Source: Aeromicrobium chenweiae (GTDB lineage: Bacteria > Actinomycetota > Actinomycetes > Propionibacteriales > Nocardioidaceae). From it: a stretch of DNA of 64,000 nucleotides. Both the position numbers and the translations under genes were made by a program. Numbering within the stretch: the stretch's first letter is position 1; the number at the start of each line of letters is the position of its first letter. The notes under the pieces are model-generated. The model saw only the letters and a list, made by a program, of their open reading frames with translations, was not told where the DNA came from and did not search any database. Shown piece by piece: positions 1 to 9,427 of this stretch. The stretch lies in NCBI RefSeq assembly GCF_003065605.1, contig NZ_CP026952.1, positions 3,534,001-3,598,000 of the forward strand, given 5' to 3'.

Positions 1-544
1 TCCAGCCCGCGCGGGCGGCCCGCAGCATGAGCTCCAGCGGGTAGCCGAACCGGCGGTCCTGCACGTCCAGGGCCAGCAGGTCGTCGCGGCGGCAGACCCG
101 CATCGGCGCCAGGTCGTGGATGGGGAACGCGCTGCGGCGTCGGATCCAGGTCGCTAGCAGGTAGGTGCCGATGCGGGCGTGCCACGGCCAGACACCGCGC
201 ACGACGGGGCGGCGCCGCCCGACCGCCATCGTCACGTCACCCGAGCGCACGGCGTCGAGCATCGGCTCCAGCTCGGCCACCAACATCGACGCATCGCCGT
301 CGATCACGGCCACGAACTCCGCCTCGGAAGCGAGGACACCGGCATGCACAGCCGCGCCGTACCCGGGGAGAGGCTCGTCCACGACGGTCGCGCCGAGCGC
401 CCGGGCGACGTCCGCCGTCCCGTCCGTCGACCCGTTGTCGACGACGATGGCGGCCCAGCCTGCGGGGACGTGCGCCAGGACGATGGGCAGCGCGGCAGCC
501 TCGTCCCGGCAGGGGATGATGACGTCGCAGGTGCTCATGACCAT
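1..544 (-). CDS. Glycosyltransferase family 2 (3' end cut by window edge)
   Basis: About 181 codons are visible and the reading frame runs off position 1. The N-terminus has the GT-A nucleotide-sugar fold: a DVIIPCRDE first strand, VVDNGSTDGT, then the metal-binding DxD-type motif in VIDGDAS. It should transfer a sugar from a nucleotide or polyprenyl-phosphate donor; the acceptor cannot be told. Two in-frame ATGs lie at 544 and 538. I choose 544 because TAGGTT (556-551) ends six bases before it, the leaderless arrangement seen elsewhere here. It is transcribed divergently from the membrane protein at 625, and nearby sugar genes suggest a cell-envelope role (inference). Confidence 0.85.
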   Translation of the reverse strand, partial: MVMSTCDVIIPCRDEAAALPIVLAHVPAGWAAIVVDNGSTDGTADVARALGATVVDEPLPGYGAAVHAGVLASEAEFVAVIDGDASMLVAELEPMLDAVRSGDVTMAVGRRRPVVRGVWPWHARIGTYLLATWIRRRSAFPIHDLAPMRVCRRDDLLALDVQDRRFGYPLELMLRAARAGW

Positions 545-624
545 GATTCGAACCTAGGGCGGGCAGGGATTGGCCGCATTCCGACGACAGGCCGGGCGCG
601 GTGCATCCCCCTACGCTGTGGACC
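545..624. promoter_or_regulatory. Divergent promoter region, two leaderless starts
   Basis: On the minus strand TAGGTT (556-551) is followed by six bases and ATG544. On the plus strand TACGCT (612-617) is followed by seven bases and GTG625. Neither start has a Shine-Dalgarno sequence. Both fit a -10 element placing transcription start on the start codon. No clear -35 was recognised. Confidence 0.5.
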
Positions 625-1920
625 GTGCCCCGGACGACCGCCTCCACCCGCGCCGCCGTGCTGTCGGCCGGCGTGGGCCTGCTCCTGGTCGCCGCCTCGA
701 TGATCGTCCCGCAGGTCATCGACGAGGACGTCCGGGTGCACTGGCCGCCGCTGCACGCCGACTGGGACCCCCGTCTCGGGATCCTCACGCTCCCCGCGAC
801 CGTCGTGGGCCTGGTGCTGGTGCTCGTCCTGCCGTGGGTGGCCCGTGCCGCCCCGTGGGGTGCGGTGCTCGGGACCGGGTTCGTCGGGTCGTGGGCGTGG
901 ATCATGGCCCTCGCGATGACCGAGGGCACCGACGGCCTGGCGCGGGTGTTCGAGCGGCGCCAGGAGTACGTCTACGACGCCCAGTCGATCGGCTCGATCC
1001 ACACGATGCTGCAGACGTTCGTCGACCGGATCCCGTACACGGCGCCGGAGAACTGGCACGTCCACGTGGCCGGCCACCCGCCCGGCGCCCTGCTCTACTT
1101 CGTCGGTCTCGACCGGCTCGGCATCACCGATCCGTTCTGGATCGGGGTCGTGTGCGTGACGATCGCCAGCACGGCTGCCGTGGCCGTGATGGTCACGCTG
1201 CGGACGCTCGGCACCGAGCGGCTCGCGCGCTCCGCCCTGCCGTGGCTCGTCCTGGCGCCGAGCGCGGTGTGGATGGGTGTCACCGGGGACGCGGTCTTCA
1301 CGGCGGTCGCCGCGTGGGGCCTGGCCCTGCTCGCGGTGGCAGCCGTCCACCGACGGGTGCTGCCGGCGATCGGCGCAGGCCTCCTGCTGGGCAGCTGCGT
1401 CTACCTGTCGTACGGGCTGGTGCTGCTGGCGATCCTGGCCGTCGCGGTGCTGGCCGTCGCGCGGAGCTGGCGCCCGTTGCCGTGGGCACTCGGTGGCGCG
1501 GCGGTGGTCGCGGCGCTGTTCACCGCCGGTGGCTACGCGTGGTGGGAGGCGTACCCGGTGCTGCGCGAGCGCTACTACGACGGCATCGCGTCGGAGCGGG
1601 CGTACGCGTACTGGGTGTGGGGCGACGTGGCCGCGTGGACGTTCTCGGTCGGCCTCGCGGTGTGGGCGGCGTTCCCGCGCGCGGCACGGCTGCTGCGCAC
1701 GAACGTCCTGGCCCAGCTCGCCGGCGCGGCCCTGCTGACCATCGCCCTCGCCTGCCTGTCCGGCATGAGCAAGGCCGAGGTGGAGCGCATCTTCCTGCCC
1801 TTCACGATCTGGGTCGTGGCGCTGCCCGCGCTGCTACCGGAGCGGTGGCACCGGCCGCTGCTGCTGTCCCAGGTCGTGCTCGCGCTCTGCGTGCAGCAGC
1901 TCCTGCTGACAAGGTGGTGA
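625..1920 (+). CDS. Polytopic integral membrane protein, GT-C-like (tentative)
   Basis: A 431-residue protein with roughly ten to twelve hydrophobic segments. A long extracytoplasmic stretch after the second or third segment holds NWHVHVAGHPPGALL; similar HPPG loops occur in large actinobacterial membrane proteins of the GT-C polyprenyl-phosphate-sugar transferase type, which is the only hint to function. GTG625 is preferred over the in-frame GTG601 because TACGCT ends seven bases before it. The stop is two bases from the next gene, so the two are probably co-transcribed. Function is unproven. Confidence 0.7.
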   Translation: MPRTTASTRAAVLSAGVGLLLVAASMIVPQVIDEDVRVHWPPLHADWDPRLGILTLPATVVGLVLVLVLPWVARAAPWGAVLGTGFVGSWAWIMALAMTEGTDGLARVFERRQEYVYDAQSIGSIHTMLQTFVDRIPYTAPENWHVHVAGHPPGALLYFVGLDRLGITDPFWIGVVCVTIASTAAVAVMVTLRTLGTERLARSALPWLVLAPSAVWMGVTGDAVFTAVAAWGLALLAVAAVHRRVLPAIGAGLLLGSCVYLSYGLVLLAILAVAVLAVARSWRPLPWALGGAAVVAALFTAGGYAWWEAYPVLRERYYDGIASERAYAYWVWGDVAAWTFSVGLAVWAAFPRAARLLRTNVLAQLAGAALLTIALACLSGMSKAEVERIFLPFTIWVVALPALLPERWHRPLLLSQVVLALCVQQLLLTRW

Positions 1921-1922
1921 CC

Positions 1923-2636
1923 ATGACGCTCGGCGATCGGCCCCACGTGCTCGTGGTGCTGCGCGCCGCCGAGCTGCGCGACGACCTCCGCCGGCACCTC
2001 GAGCTCGAGGACTACGACGTCAGCGTCGCGGCCGGTGGGTCCGCCGGCCTGGCCGCCGCCCGGGAGCTCGAACCCGATCTCGTGGTCCTCGACGCCGAGC
2101 TGGGCGGGATGGACGGACTGGAGGTCTGTGAGCACCTGCGCGTCGACGACGCGTCGCCGGTGCCGATCATGCTGCTCACGGCCGACGGCAACGAGGAGGA
2201 GTTCGCCCGCCTCACGAGCGGCGCCGACGACTACGTCGCCACCCCGGTGGGCCCGGCCGAGCTCGCCAGACGCATCGGCTCGGTGCTGCGCCGCAGCCTG
2301 GTCGCGTCCGGCCCCCGGCCGGTGGCCGGCCTGCTGACCGACGGCGACCTCGCGCTCAACCCGGTGGACCGCACGGCGATGCGCGACGGTGCGGCGCTGG
2401 CCCTCACGCCGCGGGAGTTCGACCTGCTCCACTTCCTCATCCGGCATCCCGGCCGGGCGTTCCGCCGCAAGGACCTCCTGCACCTGGTGTGGGGCTGGGA
2501 GTACGCCGACGACTCGACCGTCGCGGTCCACGTCGAGCGGGTGCGGAGCCGGGTCGAGGAGGTCCCGTCCCATCCTCGACGCCTCGTGACGGTCAAGGGC
2601 GTGGGCTACCGCTGGGACCCTGCCCCCGCCTCATAG
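1923..2636 (+). CDS. OmpR/PhoB-type response regulator with degenerate receiver
   Basis: A 237-residue protein: receiver domain (about residues 8-120) and winged-helix DNA-binding domain (about 140-235, ending VTVKGVGYRWDP). The phospho-acceptor-like Asp57 (LVVLDAEL) and the LLTA Thr are kept. The acidic pair that binds Mg2+ is Leu13-Arg14 (VLVVLRA instead of VLVVDDD), and the conserved Lys of the LTKP motif is Thr107 (DDYVATP). Receivers with these losses usually cannot be phosphorylated normally, so it may act as a phosphorylation-independent regulator (inference). No histidine kinase is adjacent. The gene follows the membrane protein by two bases and converges on the epimerase. Confidence 0.88.
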   Translation: MTLGDRPHVLVVLRAAELRDDLRRHLELEDYDVSVAAGGSAGLAAARELEPDLVVLDAELGGMDGLEVCEHLRVDDASPVPIMLLTADGNEEEFARLTSGADDYVATPVGPAELARRIGSVLRRSLVASGPRPVAGLLTDGDLALNPVDRTAMRDGAALALTPREFDLLHFLIRHPGRAFRRKDLLHLVWGWEYADDSTVAVHVERVRSRVEEVPSHPRRLVTVKGVGYRWDPAPAS

Positions 2637-2645
2637 GCGGGATGC

Positions 2646-3683
2646 CTACCGGGTCCGCAGCGGGTCCGTGGCCAGCGCCGCCAGCCCCTCCTCGGGCCCG
2701 ATCTCGGCCTCGAACCCCAGACCGGTGCGCGCGGCCTCGGGCGACGCCACCACGTGGCGGACGTCGAACCTGCGGTAGTCGCCGGTCAGGACGGGCTCGG
2801 AGCCACCGGCCGCGGCCGAGAGGGTCGCGGCCATCTGGCCGATCGTGAAGGTCCGACCGGACGCGACGTTGTACGCGGTCAGGCCGACCGGGTGCTCGGC
2901 CACCTGCTCGATCGCGAGGACGTTGGCCCGCGCGACGTCGCGCACGTGGACGAAATCGCGCACCTGCTGCCCGTCCTCGAAGACCCGCGGCGCCTCGCCC
3001 CGCGCGATCGCGGACCGGAAGATCGCCGCGACGCCCGCGTAGGGGGTGTCCGCGGGCATCCCAGGGCCGTACACGTTGTGGTACCGCAGCGCGATCGTCC
3101 GCGCCTCCTCGAGCGTGCACCACGCGGCGGCGTAGTGCTCCTGCGCGACCTTCGACGCGGCATAGCTCGTGCGCGGCAGGAACGGGGTGTCCTCACCGAT
3201 CCTGCGCCAGGTGATCTGGCCGCCGCAGACGGGGCAGCGCGGGTCGTACCGTCCCGCTGCGAGGTCCTCGTCCCGCCTGACCGCGGGCGGGACGTCCCCG
3301 TCCTGCGGGCACAGGTAGCGCCCGTCCCCGTAGACGACCATCGAGGAGGCGAGCACCAGGTCCTTCACGCCCGCCCGCGCCATCGCGGCGAGCAGCCGGG
3401 CGGTTCCCGCGTCGTTGTGCTCGGCGTAGTCGGGCAGGTCCTGCGCGTCCACGCCGTTGCCGACCATCGCGGCCTGGTGGCACACCACGTCGACGCCCTG
3501 CAGGATCTCGTCGAGCGGATCACTCCGCAGGTCCAGCCGCGCGAACCCGTCCGGACGAGGGCCCGGACCGTGCGCCTTCTCCAGGAACATGTCGAGCTGG
3601 ACGACCTCGTGGCCGCGCTCGCGGGCGACCTCGCCGATGTGGGTGCCGATGAAGCCGGCCGCACCCGTCAGCAGGATCCTCAC
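2646..3683 (-). CDS. NAD-dependent sugar epimerase/dehydratase (extended SDR)
   Basis: A 345-residue extended short-chain dehydrogenase with the N-terminal GAAGFIG nucleotide-binding loop, SSMVVYG, a YAASK catalytic Tyr-Lys pair and RYHNVYGPG. It carries a cysteine-containing insert (YLCPQ ... RCPVCGG) just before the catalytic Tyr, as in dTDP-L-rhamnose 4-epimerase-like members; the exact substrate is uncertain. The start is GTG3683, overlapping the stop of the phosphorylase gene by 4 nt (GTGA), so the two are translationally coupled. It probably supplies an activated sugar for surface polymers (inference). Confidence 0.85.
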   Translation of the reverse strand: MRILLTGAAGFIGTHIGEVARERGHEVVQLDMFLEKAHGPGPRPDGFARLDLRSDPLDEILQGVDVVCHQAAMVGNGVDAQDLPDYAEHNDAGTARLLAAMARAGVKDLVLASSMVVYGDGRYLCPQDGDVPPAVRRDEDLAAGRYDPRCPVCGGQITWRRIGEDTPFLPRTSYAASKVAQEHYAAAWCTLEEARTIALRYHNVYGPGMPADTPYAGVAAIFRSAIARGEAPRVFEDGQQVRDFVHVRDVARANVLAIEQVAEHPVGLTAYNVASGRTFTIGQMAATLSAAAGGSEPVLTGDYRRFDVRHVVASPEAARTGLGFEAEIGPEEGLAALATDPLRTR

Positions 3684-4483
3684 GGGAGCGTCACGGGCAG
3701 GTCCATGCCGTCCAGCGCGTGGGAGCAGCCGCAGTCGCGGTCGCTGCCCAGCCCGGCGACCACACCGCCGAGCACCTTCTTCAGCGTCCCGGTGTGCTCG
3801 GCGAACACCTCGAAGACCGCGTCCATGCTCACCGACGACGCCTCGTCCACGCCCGCGTCGTAGTCAGTGACCAGCGCGACCGTCGCGTAGCAGAGGGCGA
3901 GCTCCCGGGCGAGGACCGCTTCGGGGTGGCCCGTCATGTTGACGACGGCCCAGCCCTGGTCGGCGTACCAGCGGGACTCCGCCCGGGTGGAGAACCGGGG
4001 GCCGTCGACGACGACCATCGTCCCGCCGTCGACCGGCTGCTGCTCGGACAGGCCGGTGAGCAGGTGCTCGCGCAGCCGCGGGCAGTACGGGTCGGAGAAC
4101 GAGATGTGGCAGGCGCCGGTGTCGAAGTACGTCTGCGCGCGGCCCGTGGTGCGGTCGATCAGCTGGTCGGGGACGAGGAACGTCCCCGGCCCGTTCTCGA
4201 CCTGCAGCCCGCCGACCGCGCACGGTGCGAGGACCTGGCGGACGCCGAGGCTGCGGAGCGCCCACATGTTCGCGCGGTACGGGACGGTGTGCGCGGGGAA
4301 GTCGTGTGCCGACCCGTGGCGCGGCAGGAACGCCACCGCGCGGCCCTCGACGGTGCCGACGGCGATCGGGGCGGACGGCTTGCCGTACGGCGTGTCGACC
4401 TCGATCTCGCGGGGATCGTCCAGGAACGTGTAGAAGCCGGAGCCGCCGATGACGGCGACGTCGGGACGGGGCATCTTCGTCAT
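3680..4483 (-). CDS. mtnP: S-methyl-5'-thioadenosine phosphorylase
   Basis: A 267-residue PNP/MTAP-family enzyme: GGSGFYTF at the N-terminus, LPRHG (phosphate binding), HTVPYRANMWAL, and VNMTGHPEAVLARE near the purine site. It cleaves methylthioadenosine to adenine and methylthioribose-1-phosphate in methionine salvage. The NMTGHPE segment fits an MTA rather than guanosine/inosine phosphorylase. A second in-frame ATG lies three codons in (4474). It is the first gene of the pair with the epimerase. Confidence 0.88.
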   Translation of the reverse strand: MTKMPRPDVAVIGGSGFYTFLDDPREIEVDTPYGKPSAPIAVGTVEGRAVAFLPRHGSAHDFPAHTVPYRANMWALRSLGVRQVLAPCAVGGLQVENGPGTFLVPDQLIDRTTGRAQTYFDTGACHISFSDPYCPRLREHLLTGLSEQQPVDGGTMVVVDGPRFSTRAESRWYADQGWAVVNMTGHPEAVLARELALCYATVALVTDYDAGVDEASSVSMDAVFEVFAEHTGTLKKVLGGVVAGLGSDRDCGCSHALDGMDLPVTLP

Positions 4484-4586
4484 GGTCCGAGCATGGCAGG
4501 ACGACGCGCGATCAGCAGTCCGAGGCGTGGGGTTCGTCGCTTGGTCCCGTCGTGGATATGGTGGACCCGACGTCGCGAGGCGTCGC

Positions 4587-4657
4587 GCCGATGTAGCTCA
4601 GTGGTAGAGCGCTTGCTTCCCAAGCAAGATATGCGGGTTCGATTCCCGTCATCGGCT
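4587..4657 (+). tRNA. tRNA-Gly (anticodon CCC)
   Basis: The cloverleaf is clear: acceptor stem GCCGATG/CATCGGC, D arm GCTC...GAGC, anticodon stem CTTGC/GCAAG with loop TTCCCAA giving CCC, T arm GCGGG/CCCGT, and discriminator T (usual for glycine). CCA is not encoded. A hairpin with a GAA loop follows at 4668-4680. Confidence 0.95.
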
Positions 4658-4811
4658 CTCACTCTCCGGCGCGAAGCGCCGCCGCGTGAGCGCCGATCCG
4701 CGAATCGAGTGGGCCCCTCCTCGCGGGCCATCCCCGCGGCGAAGCCGCCCCCATGGCCCGCCACCAAGGGATCCCGTCATCGGCTCTCACCCGACCCGGG
4801 CGCGAAGCGCC
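4644..4811 (+). repeat. Duplicated tRNA-Gly 3' end plus hairpin
   Basis: The 19-bp sequence TCCCGTCATCGGCTCTCAC spans the last 14 bases of the tRNA and five bases after it (4644-4662). It recurs exactly at 4772-4790, 128 bp downstream. In both copies the hairpin GGCGC-GAA-GCGCC follows (4668-4680 and 4799-4811). A third GAA-loop hairpin, GCGGC-GAA-GCCGC, lies between (4736-4748). The segment has no credible gene. A duplicated tRNA 3' end is what integrative elements leave as attL/attR, but no integrase is in the 109-bp interval, so a remnant scar or simple tandem duplication are both possible. Confidence 0.7.
4667..4681 (+). terminator. Hairpin after tRNA-Gly
   Basis: A six-base-pair stem CGGCGC/GCGCCG with a GAA loop begins ten bases after the tRNA. 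There is no T-run, so termination is inferred from position only. Confidence 0.4.
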
Positions 4812-4833
4812 GCGCGAGCGCGAGCGATCCCCC

Positions 4834-5868
<1,035 letters not shown>

Positions 5869-5935
5869 TCAGGTCCGCGCCTCACGAGCCGTCACTCGCT
5901 CGCTCCGGCGAGACGAGATTACCGTCGCCGGCCCC

Positions 5936-6661
5936 TCACCGCTCGGGTGCGACGACCCGGTCCGGCGACGCCAACGGCTCCGGCTCGGCGCCCATGTCCA
6001 GCCGGAACGGCGGGTACTCGTCAGTCATGAGGAAGCTGTACGCGGCGACGCGCAGCGTCCAGCGGTTCAGCCCGATGGCCATGTCGAAGAGCCCGCGCGG
6101 GTAACGCCCGTCGATCAGCAACGCGATGGCGGAGATCAGCACGAGCACGCCGATGAGGCCCCAGCTCTCGATGACACCGCCGCTGTGGGTGTCCATGTCC
6201 CACACCGACGCCTGTCCCCCTCCGGCGAAGAAGGCGATGATCAGGTAGTGGGGAATCGCGAGCAGCCACCACTTCACCAGCACCAGGCCGCGGGACAGCG
6301 ACTGCGGCGGGTCGACCACGAGATCGGCCGGGTAGTCGGGCACCGACGCGAGGGTGAACGGCGGGTACCGGTCGGTGCCGAGCGCACCGTACGAGTAGAA
6401 GGCGACCCGCCAGCTCCAGCGCATGACCCCCACGTTGAAGGTGAACAGGGACGCCGGATAGCGCCCGGTGACGAGGATGCCGAAGAACGCCGCCACGGTG
6501 CAGAGGACGAAACCGATCCACAGGAAGAACAACAGGACGTAGTGCGGGATCGCGAGCAGCCACTTGCCGAGCCAGAGGCCGCGGTTCAGCTGCGGGTCGA
6601 GGTGCCCCGAGATCCGCAACGGGTAGCGGCGGGCCGCTACGGCCCCTTCGTCGAGGGTCAT
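5936..6661 (-). CDS. DUF4389 membrane protein
   Basis: A 241-residue protein with an internal duplication: [15 protein letters not shown] near residue 30 and [16 protein letters not shown] near residue 125, each followed by hydrophobic helices, then a C-terminal [16 protein letters not shown] segment. This repeated KW-LAIPHY pattern is the hallmark of DUF4389. Four to five membrane helices are expected. Function is unknown. It stands alone between two genes with their own starts. Confidence 0.82.
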   Translation of the reverse strand: MTLDEGAVAARRYPLRISGHLDPQLNRGLWLGKWLLAIPHYVLLFFLWIGFVLCTVAAFFGILVTGRYPASLFTFNVGVMRWSWRVAFYSYGALGTDRYPPFTLASVPDYPADLVVDPPQSLSRGLVLVKWWLLAIPHYLIIAFFAGGGQASVWDMDTHSGGVIESWGLIGVLVLISAIALLIDGRYPRGLFDMAIGLNRWTLRVAAYSFLMTDEYPPFRLDMGAEPEPLASPDRVVAPER

Positions 6662-6805
6662 GCCGCCAGCGTGTCCCGGTCGCGCGTGCCGGGTCAGGAG
6701 CGTTGGTCACCCTGCACCGGGACCTTGGACCGCCCCGACTCCCCGGGCCCTGTCAGCACGACCTGACATTCTTTTCGATTGGTACGGCGGGGGTGCCGCG
6801 ACCGT

Positions 6806-6822
6806 GACACAGTGGCTGTGTC
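6806..6822. promoter_or_regulatory. Palindrome upstream of the GGDEF gene
   Basis: GACACAG-TGG-CTGTGTC is a perfect inverted repeat of 7 bp arms, ending 14 bases before the ATG of the diguanylate cyclase and just upstream of its GGGAGAAAG ribosome binding site. It could be an operator or a 5'-UTR hairpin; the binding partner is unknown. Confidence 0.4.
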
Positions 6823-6836
6823 GAAGTGGGAGAAAG

Positions 6837-7787
6837 ATGTACGTGGCACGGACGATCACCGGCGCCAGGGCGACCGCCTTCAGCTTGGTGACGTCCCTGG
6901 CCGCTCTCGTGATCGCTGCCACCGCCCTCGCCGACCTGCTCACGGGCTCGGTGAACCTCTCCACCGTGTGGACCTGGTTGGTCGTCGCGGCCGCCCTCAG
7001 CATCGCGGTCGCCCCCCTGCTCCTCGGTGAGCACTTCCGGCCGGTGGTCGCCCTCTACGGATGCTGGCTGTTCGGCGGCGTCACGTCGCTGCAGGTCGCC
7101 ACCGGCAGCGACGCGATCATGACCGTCAACAACCTGGTGCTGTATCCCATGGTCAGCTGCTATCTCGGCTGGTTCTTCCGACCGCGGGTCGCCCGGCCGA
7201 CGGTCGGCGGCCTCTTCGTGCTGTCCGGAGCAGCGCTGCTCACCACCGATCACCGAGAGGTCTTCACGACCTGGTCGAACCTCGCGCTCGCCTCGCTCTT
7301 CTGCCTGGAGGCGGCGCTGTACCTGCACGCGAAGCTCGAGCGGCAGGCCCATTCCGACCCGCTCACCGGCGCACTGAACCGCAACGGGCTCTCCGTGCAG
7401 CTGGCCCGCGACCTGTCCCGTGCGCTGCGGACGGGCGGCCCCCTCACGGTGGCCGCGATCGACCTCGACGGGTTCAAGGCGATCAACGACCTCCACGGTC
7501 ACCATGCCGGCGACCAGGCCCTCGTCGCGCTGGTCGACCACCTCCGCGCATCGATCCGGCCGAACGACAGCATCGCGCGGATCGGCGGCGACGAGTTCGT
7601 GGTCCTTCTTCCCGACACCCCCGTCGCGACCGGCACGAAGATCGTCGAGCGCCTGCAGGCCGGGTCGGCGACGCCGTGGACCTTCGGCCTGGCCGTCACC
7701 CAGCCGATGGACAACCAGCAGTCCCTGCTGCGACGTGCCGACCAGGACCTCTACACGCAGAAGAGGCGCGGCCTGTCGCAGGCCTGA
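6837..7787 (+). CDS. Membrane-bound diguanylate cyclase (GGDEF)
   Basis: A 316-residue protein: about six N-terminal membrane helices (residues 10-165) and a C-terminal GGDEF domain (about 170-315). The active-site GGDEF is intact (ARIGGDEFVVLLP). An RxxD inhibitory site (RPND) sits exactly five residues before it, so both c-di-GMP synthesis and product inhibition are expected. No EAL domain is present. The start is ATG6837, with GGGAGAAAG directly upstream. The membrane part resembles an uncharacterised sensory module. Confidence 0.9.
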   Translation: MYVARTITGARATAFSLVTSLAALVIAATALADLLTGSVNLSTVWTWLVVAAALSIAVAPLLLGEHFRPVVALYGCWLFGGVTSLQVATGSDAIMTVNNLVLYPMVSCYLGWFFRPRVARPTVGGLFVLSGAALLTTDHREVFTTWSNLALASLFCLEAALYLHAKLERQAHSDPLTGALNRNGLSVQLARDLSRALRTGGPLTVAAIDLDGFKAINDLHGHHAGDQALVALVDHLRASIRPNDSIARIGGDEFVVLLPDTPVATGTKIVERLQAGSATPWTFGLAVTQPMDNQQSLLRRADQDLYTQKRRGLSQA

Positions 7788-7803
7788 TCGTCCTCGACGT
7801 CCA

Positions 7804-8724
7804 TCAGCGACCGGCCAGGCCGGCCTCGATCTCGGCCAGCGCGTCGGCCAGCTGGACCGCCGGGGCCCATCCCCAGGCGTGCGCGCGACCGGTGAGGATC
7901 TGCCCGGTCCAGGCCGGGGAGTCGTCCCAGACGGGCTCGACCCCCACGGCGCGGGTGACCGTCTCGTAGTAGTCGCGGACCGTCGCCGGCCCCGCGGCCG
8001 CGTTGACCACGGTGCACCCGCCCTCGACCGGGCCCCGCTCCGGATCCGTCGAGCTCGCGATGGCGCCGGTGGCGATGTCGGCCACCAGGGCGGTCAGGTC
8101 GTCGATGTGGACCCAGGCGAAGGTCTGGTCGCCCACGGCGTGCCGGGCGGCCTCGTCGTCGCGGATCGCGGCAGGCCGCAACGTGTTCCAGGTGGATGTC
8201 TCGCCCGCCCCCAGGATCGCCGGCGGGCGCACCAGGACTCGCGTGATGCCGTCGACGTCCGCGAGGGCGGCGTCCGTGTCCCGCTTGGTCACCGCGTAGT
8301 CACCAGCCCCGTCGCCGACCAAGGACGAGGACTCGTCCACGTCGCCCGTGCCGGGAGAGCGGTCGTAGACGGCGGCGGTGGAGATGTGCACGAGGCGCTG
8401 GACGCCGGCGTCCCGCGCCGCCCGCGCGATGACGGGGGTGCCCTCGACGGCGACGCGGTGCTGGGTCTCGCGATCCGAGCCCATCGGGTGGACCGTCGTG
8501 ACGACCGCGGTGGCGCCCTCGACCACCGACGCCGCAAACGCGGGGTCATCGAACTCGCCCACCCGCTCCTCGACCCCGGCGGGGAGCTCGGCTCCGGGAC
8601 GGCGCACGACGGCGCGGACGGTGGCGCCGCTCTCGACCAGACGGGCGCAGATCCGCGACCCGACGAGGCCGTTCGCCCCGGTGACGACGACGACGGGGGA
8701 CGTGGGGGTGCTCGACTCGCTCAT
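7804..8724 (-). CDS. NAD-dependent epimerase/dehydratase family protein
   Basis: A 306-residue atypical/extended SDR with GANGLVGSRI near the N-terminus, HISTAAVYD in the serine position and DYAVTKRDTD carrying the Tyr-x3-Lys pair. It should be an NAD(P)-dependent oxidoreductase or epimerase; the substrate is not apparent. I start at ATG8724, preceded by AAGGTGG. The longer frame upstream overlaps the YigZ gene and is not needed. Confidence 0.78.
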   Translation of the reverse strand: MSESSTPTSPVVVVTGANGLVGSRICARLVESGATVRAVVRRPGAELPAGVEERVGEFDDPAFAASVVEGATAVVTTVHPMGSDRETQHRVAVEGTPVIARAARDAGVQRLVHISTAAVYDRSPGTGDVDESSSLVGDGAGDYAVTKRDTDAALADVDGITRVLVRPPAILGAGETSTWNTLRPAAIRDDEAARHAVGDQTFAWVHIDDLTALVADIATGAIASSTDPERGPVEGGCTVVNAAAGPATVRDYYETVTRAVGVEPVWDDSPAWTGQILTGRAHAWGWAPAVQLADALAEIEAGLAGR

Positions 8725-8782
8725 GCAGCCACCTTGGCACGAGGAGACCGAGCGTTCGAGCCGGATGCTCGACCACGCGCCG

Positions 8783-9406
8783 TCAGCGGTCCACCCACCG
8801 CTCCCCGACCGGCCGCGCCTCCGCGGTGCCACCGGTGAGCTCTGCCAGGACGGAGGCGAGTCGCGCGACGTCGTCCGGCGCAGCCCCGAGCCGGAGCCGG
8901 ACCCGTTCGCCCCAGGACACGTCCAGCACCGCGATCCCCCGGTTGCGCAGCTCGTTCTCGACGCGGCCGGCGTCGGCCGCGTCGACGTCCGTCTCGAGCT
9001 CCCGGACGAGCTCGCGCCGCAGGGTCCCGGCCTCGTCGAGCCCGGCGCGGGTCGCGTCCGAGTAGGCGCGGACCAGACCGCCCGCCCCGAGAAGGGTGCC
9101 GCCGAACCAGCGGGTCACCACGACGGCGACGTCGCTGAGACCGGCACCGACCACCACGTCGAGCATGGGTGCCCCGGCCGTGCCGGACGGCTCCCCGTCG
9201 TCCGAGGACCGCTGCAGCCGCCCCTCGGGACCGATCACGAACGCCGAGCAGTGATGGCGAGCGTCCCAGTGGTCCTTGCGCAGCCGCGCGACCAGCGCAC
9301 GGGCATCGACCTCGGTCTCCACCCGCTGCACCGTGCACAGGAAGACCGAGTGCTTCACCTCGATCTGGGCCGTGGCATCGCGCGCGATCGTGGTGTACGC
9401 GCTCAT
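8783..9406 (-). CDS. yigZ: YigZ/IMPACT family protein
   Basis: A 207-residue protein with the UPF0029/IMPACT N-terminal domain (KHSVFLCTVQRVETEVDARALVARLRKDHWDARHHCSAFVIG, split over residues 18-58; SSDDGEPSGTAG; VVVTRWFGGTLLGAGGLVRAY) and a C-terminal DUF1949-type ferredoxin-like domain. The family is linked to translation control in eukaryotes; the bacterial role is unclear. TAGGCT sits six bases before the ATG with no ribosome binding site, so the mRNA is probably leaderless. Confidence 0.92.
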   Translation of the reverse strand: MSAYTTIARDATAQIEVKHSVFLCTVQRVETEVDARALVARLRKDHWDARHHCSAFVIGPEGRLQRSSDDGEPSGTAGAPMLDVVVGAGLSDVAVVVTRWFGGTLLGAGGLVRAYSDATRAGLDEAGTLRRELVRELETDVDAADAGRVENELRNRGIAVLDVSWGERVRLRLGAAPDDVARLASVLAELTGGTAEARPVGERWVDR

Positions 9407-9427
9407 GGCGCCAGCCTACGGGCGACG

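Noticed and set aside
4480..4767. Minus-strand 95-codon frame across the tRNA-Gly gene
   Set aside because: It translates the antisense of the tRNA (the well-known spurious NRTRISCLGSKRSTTELH-type product).
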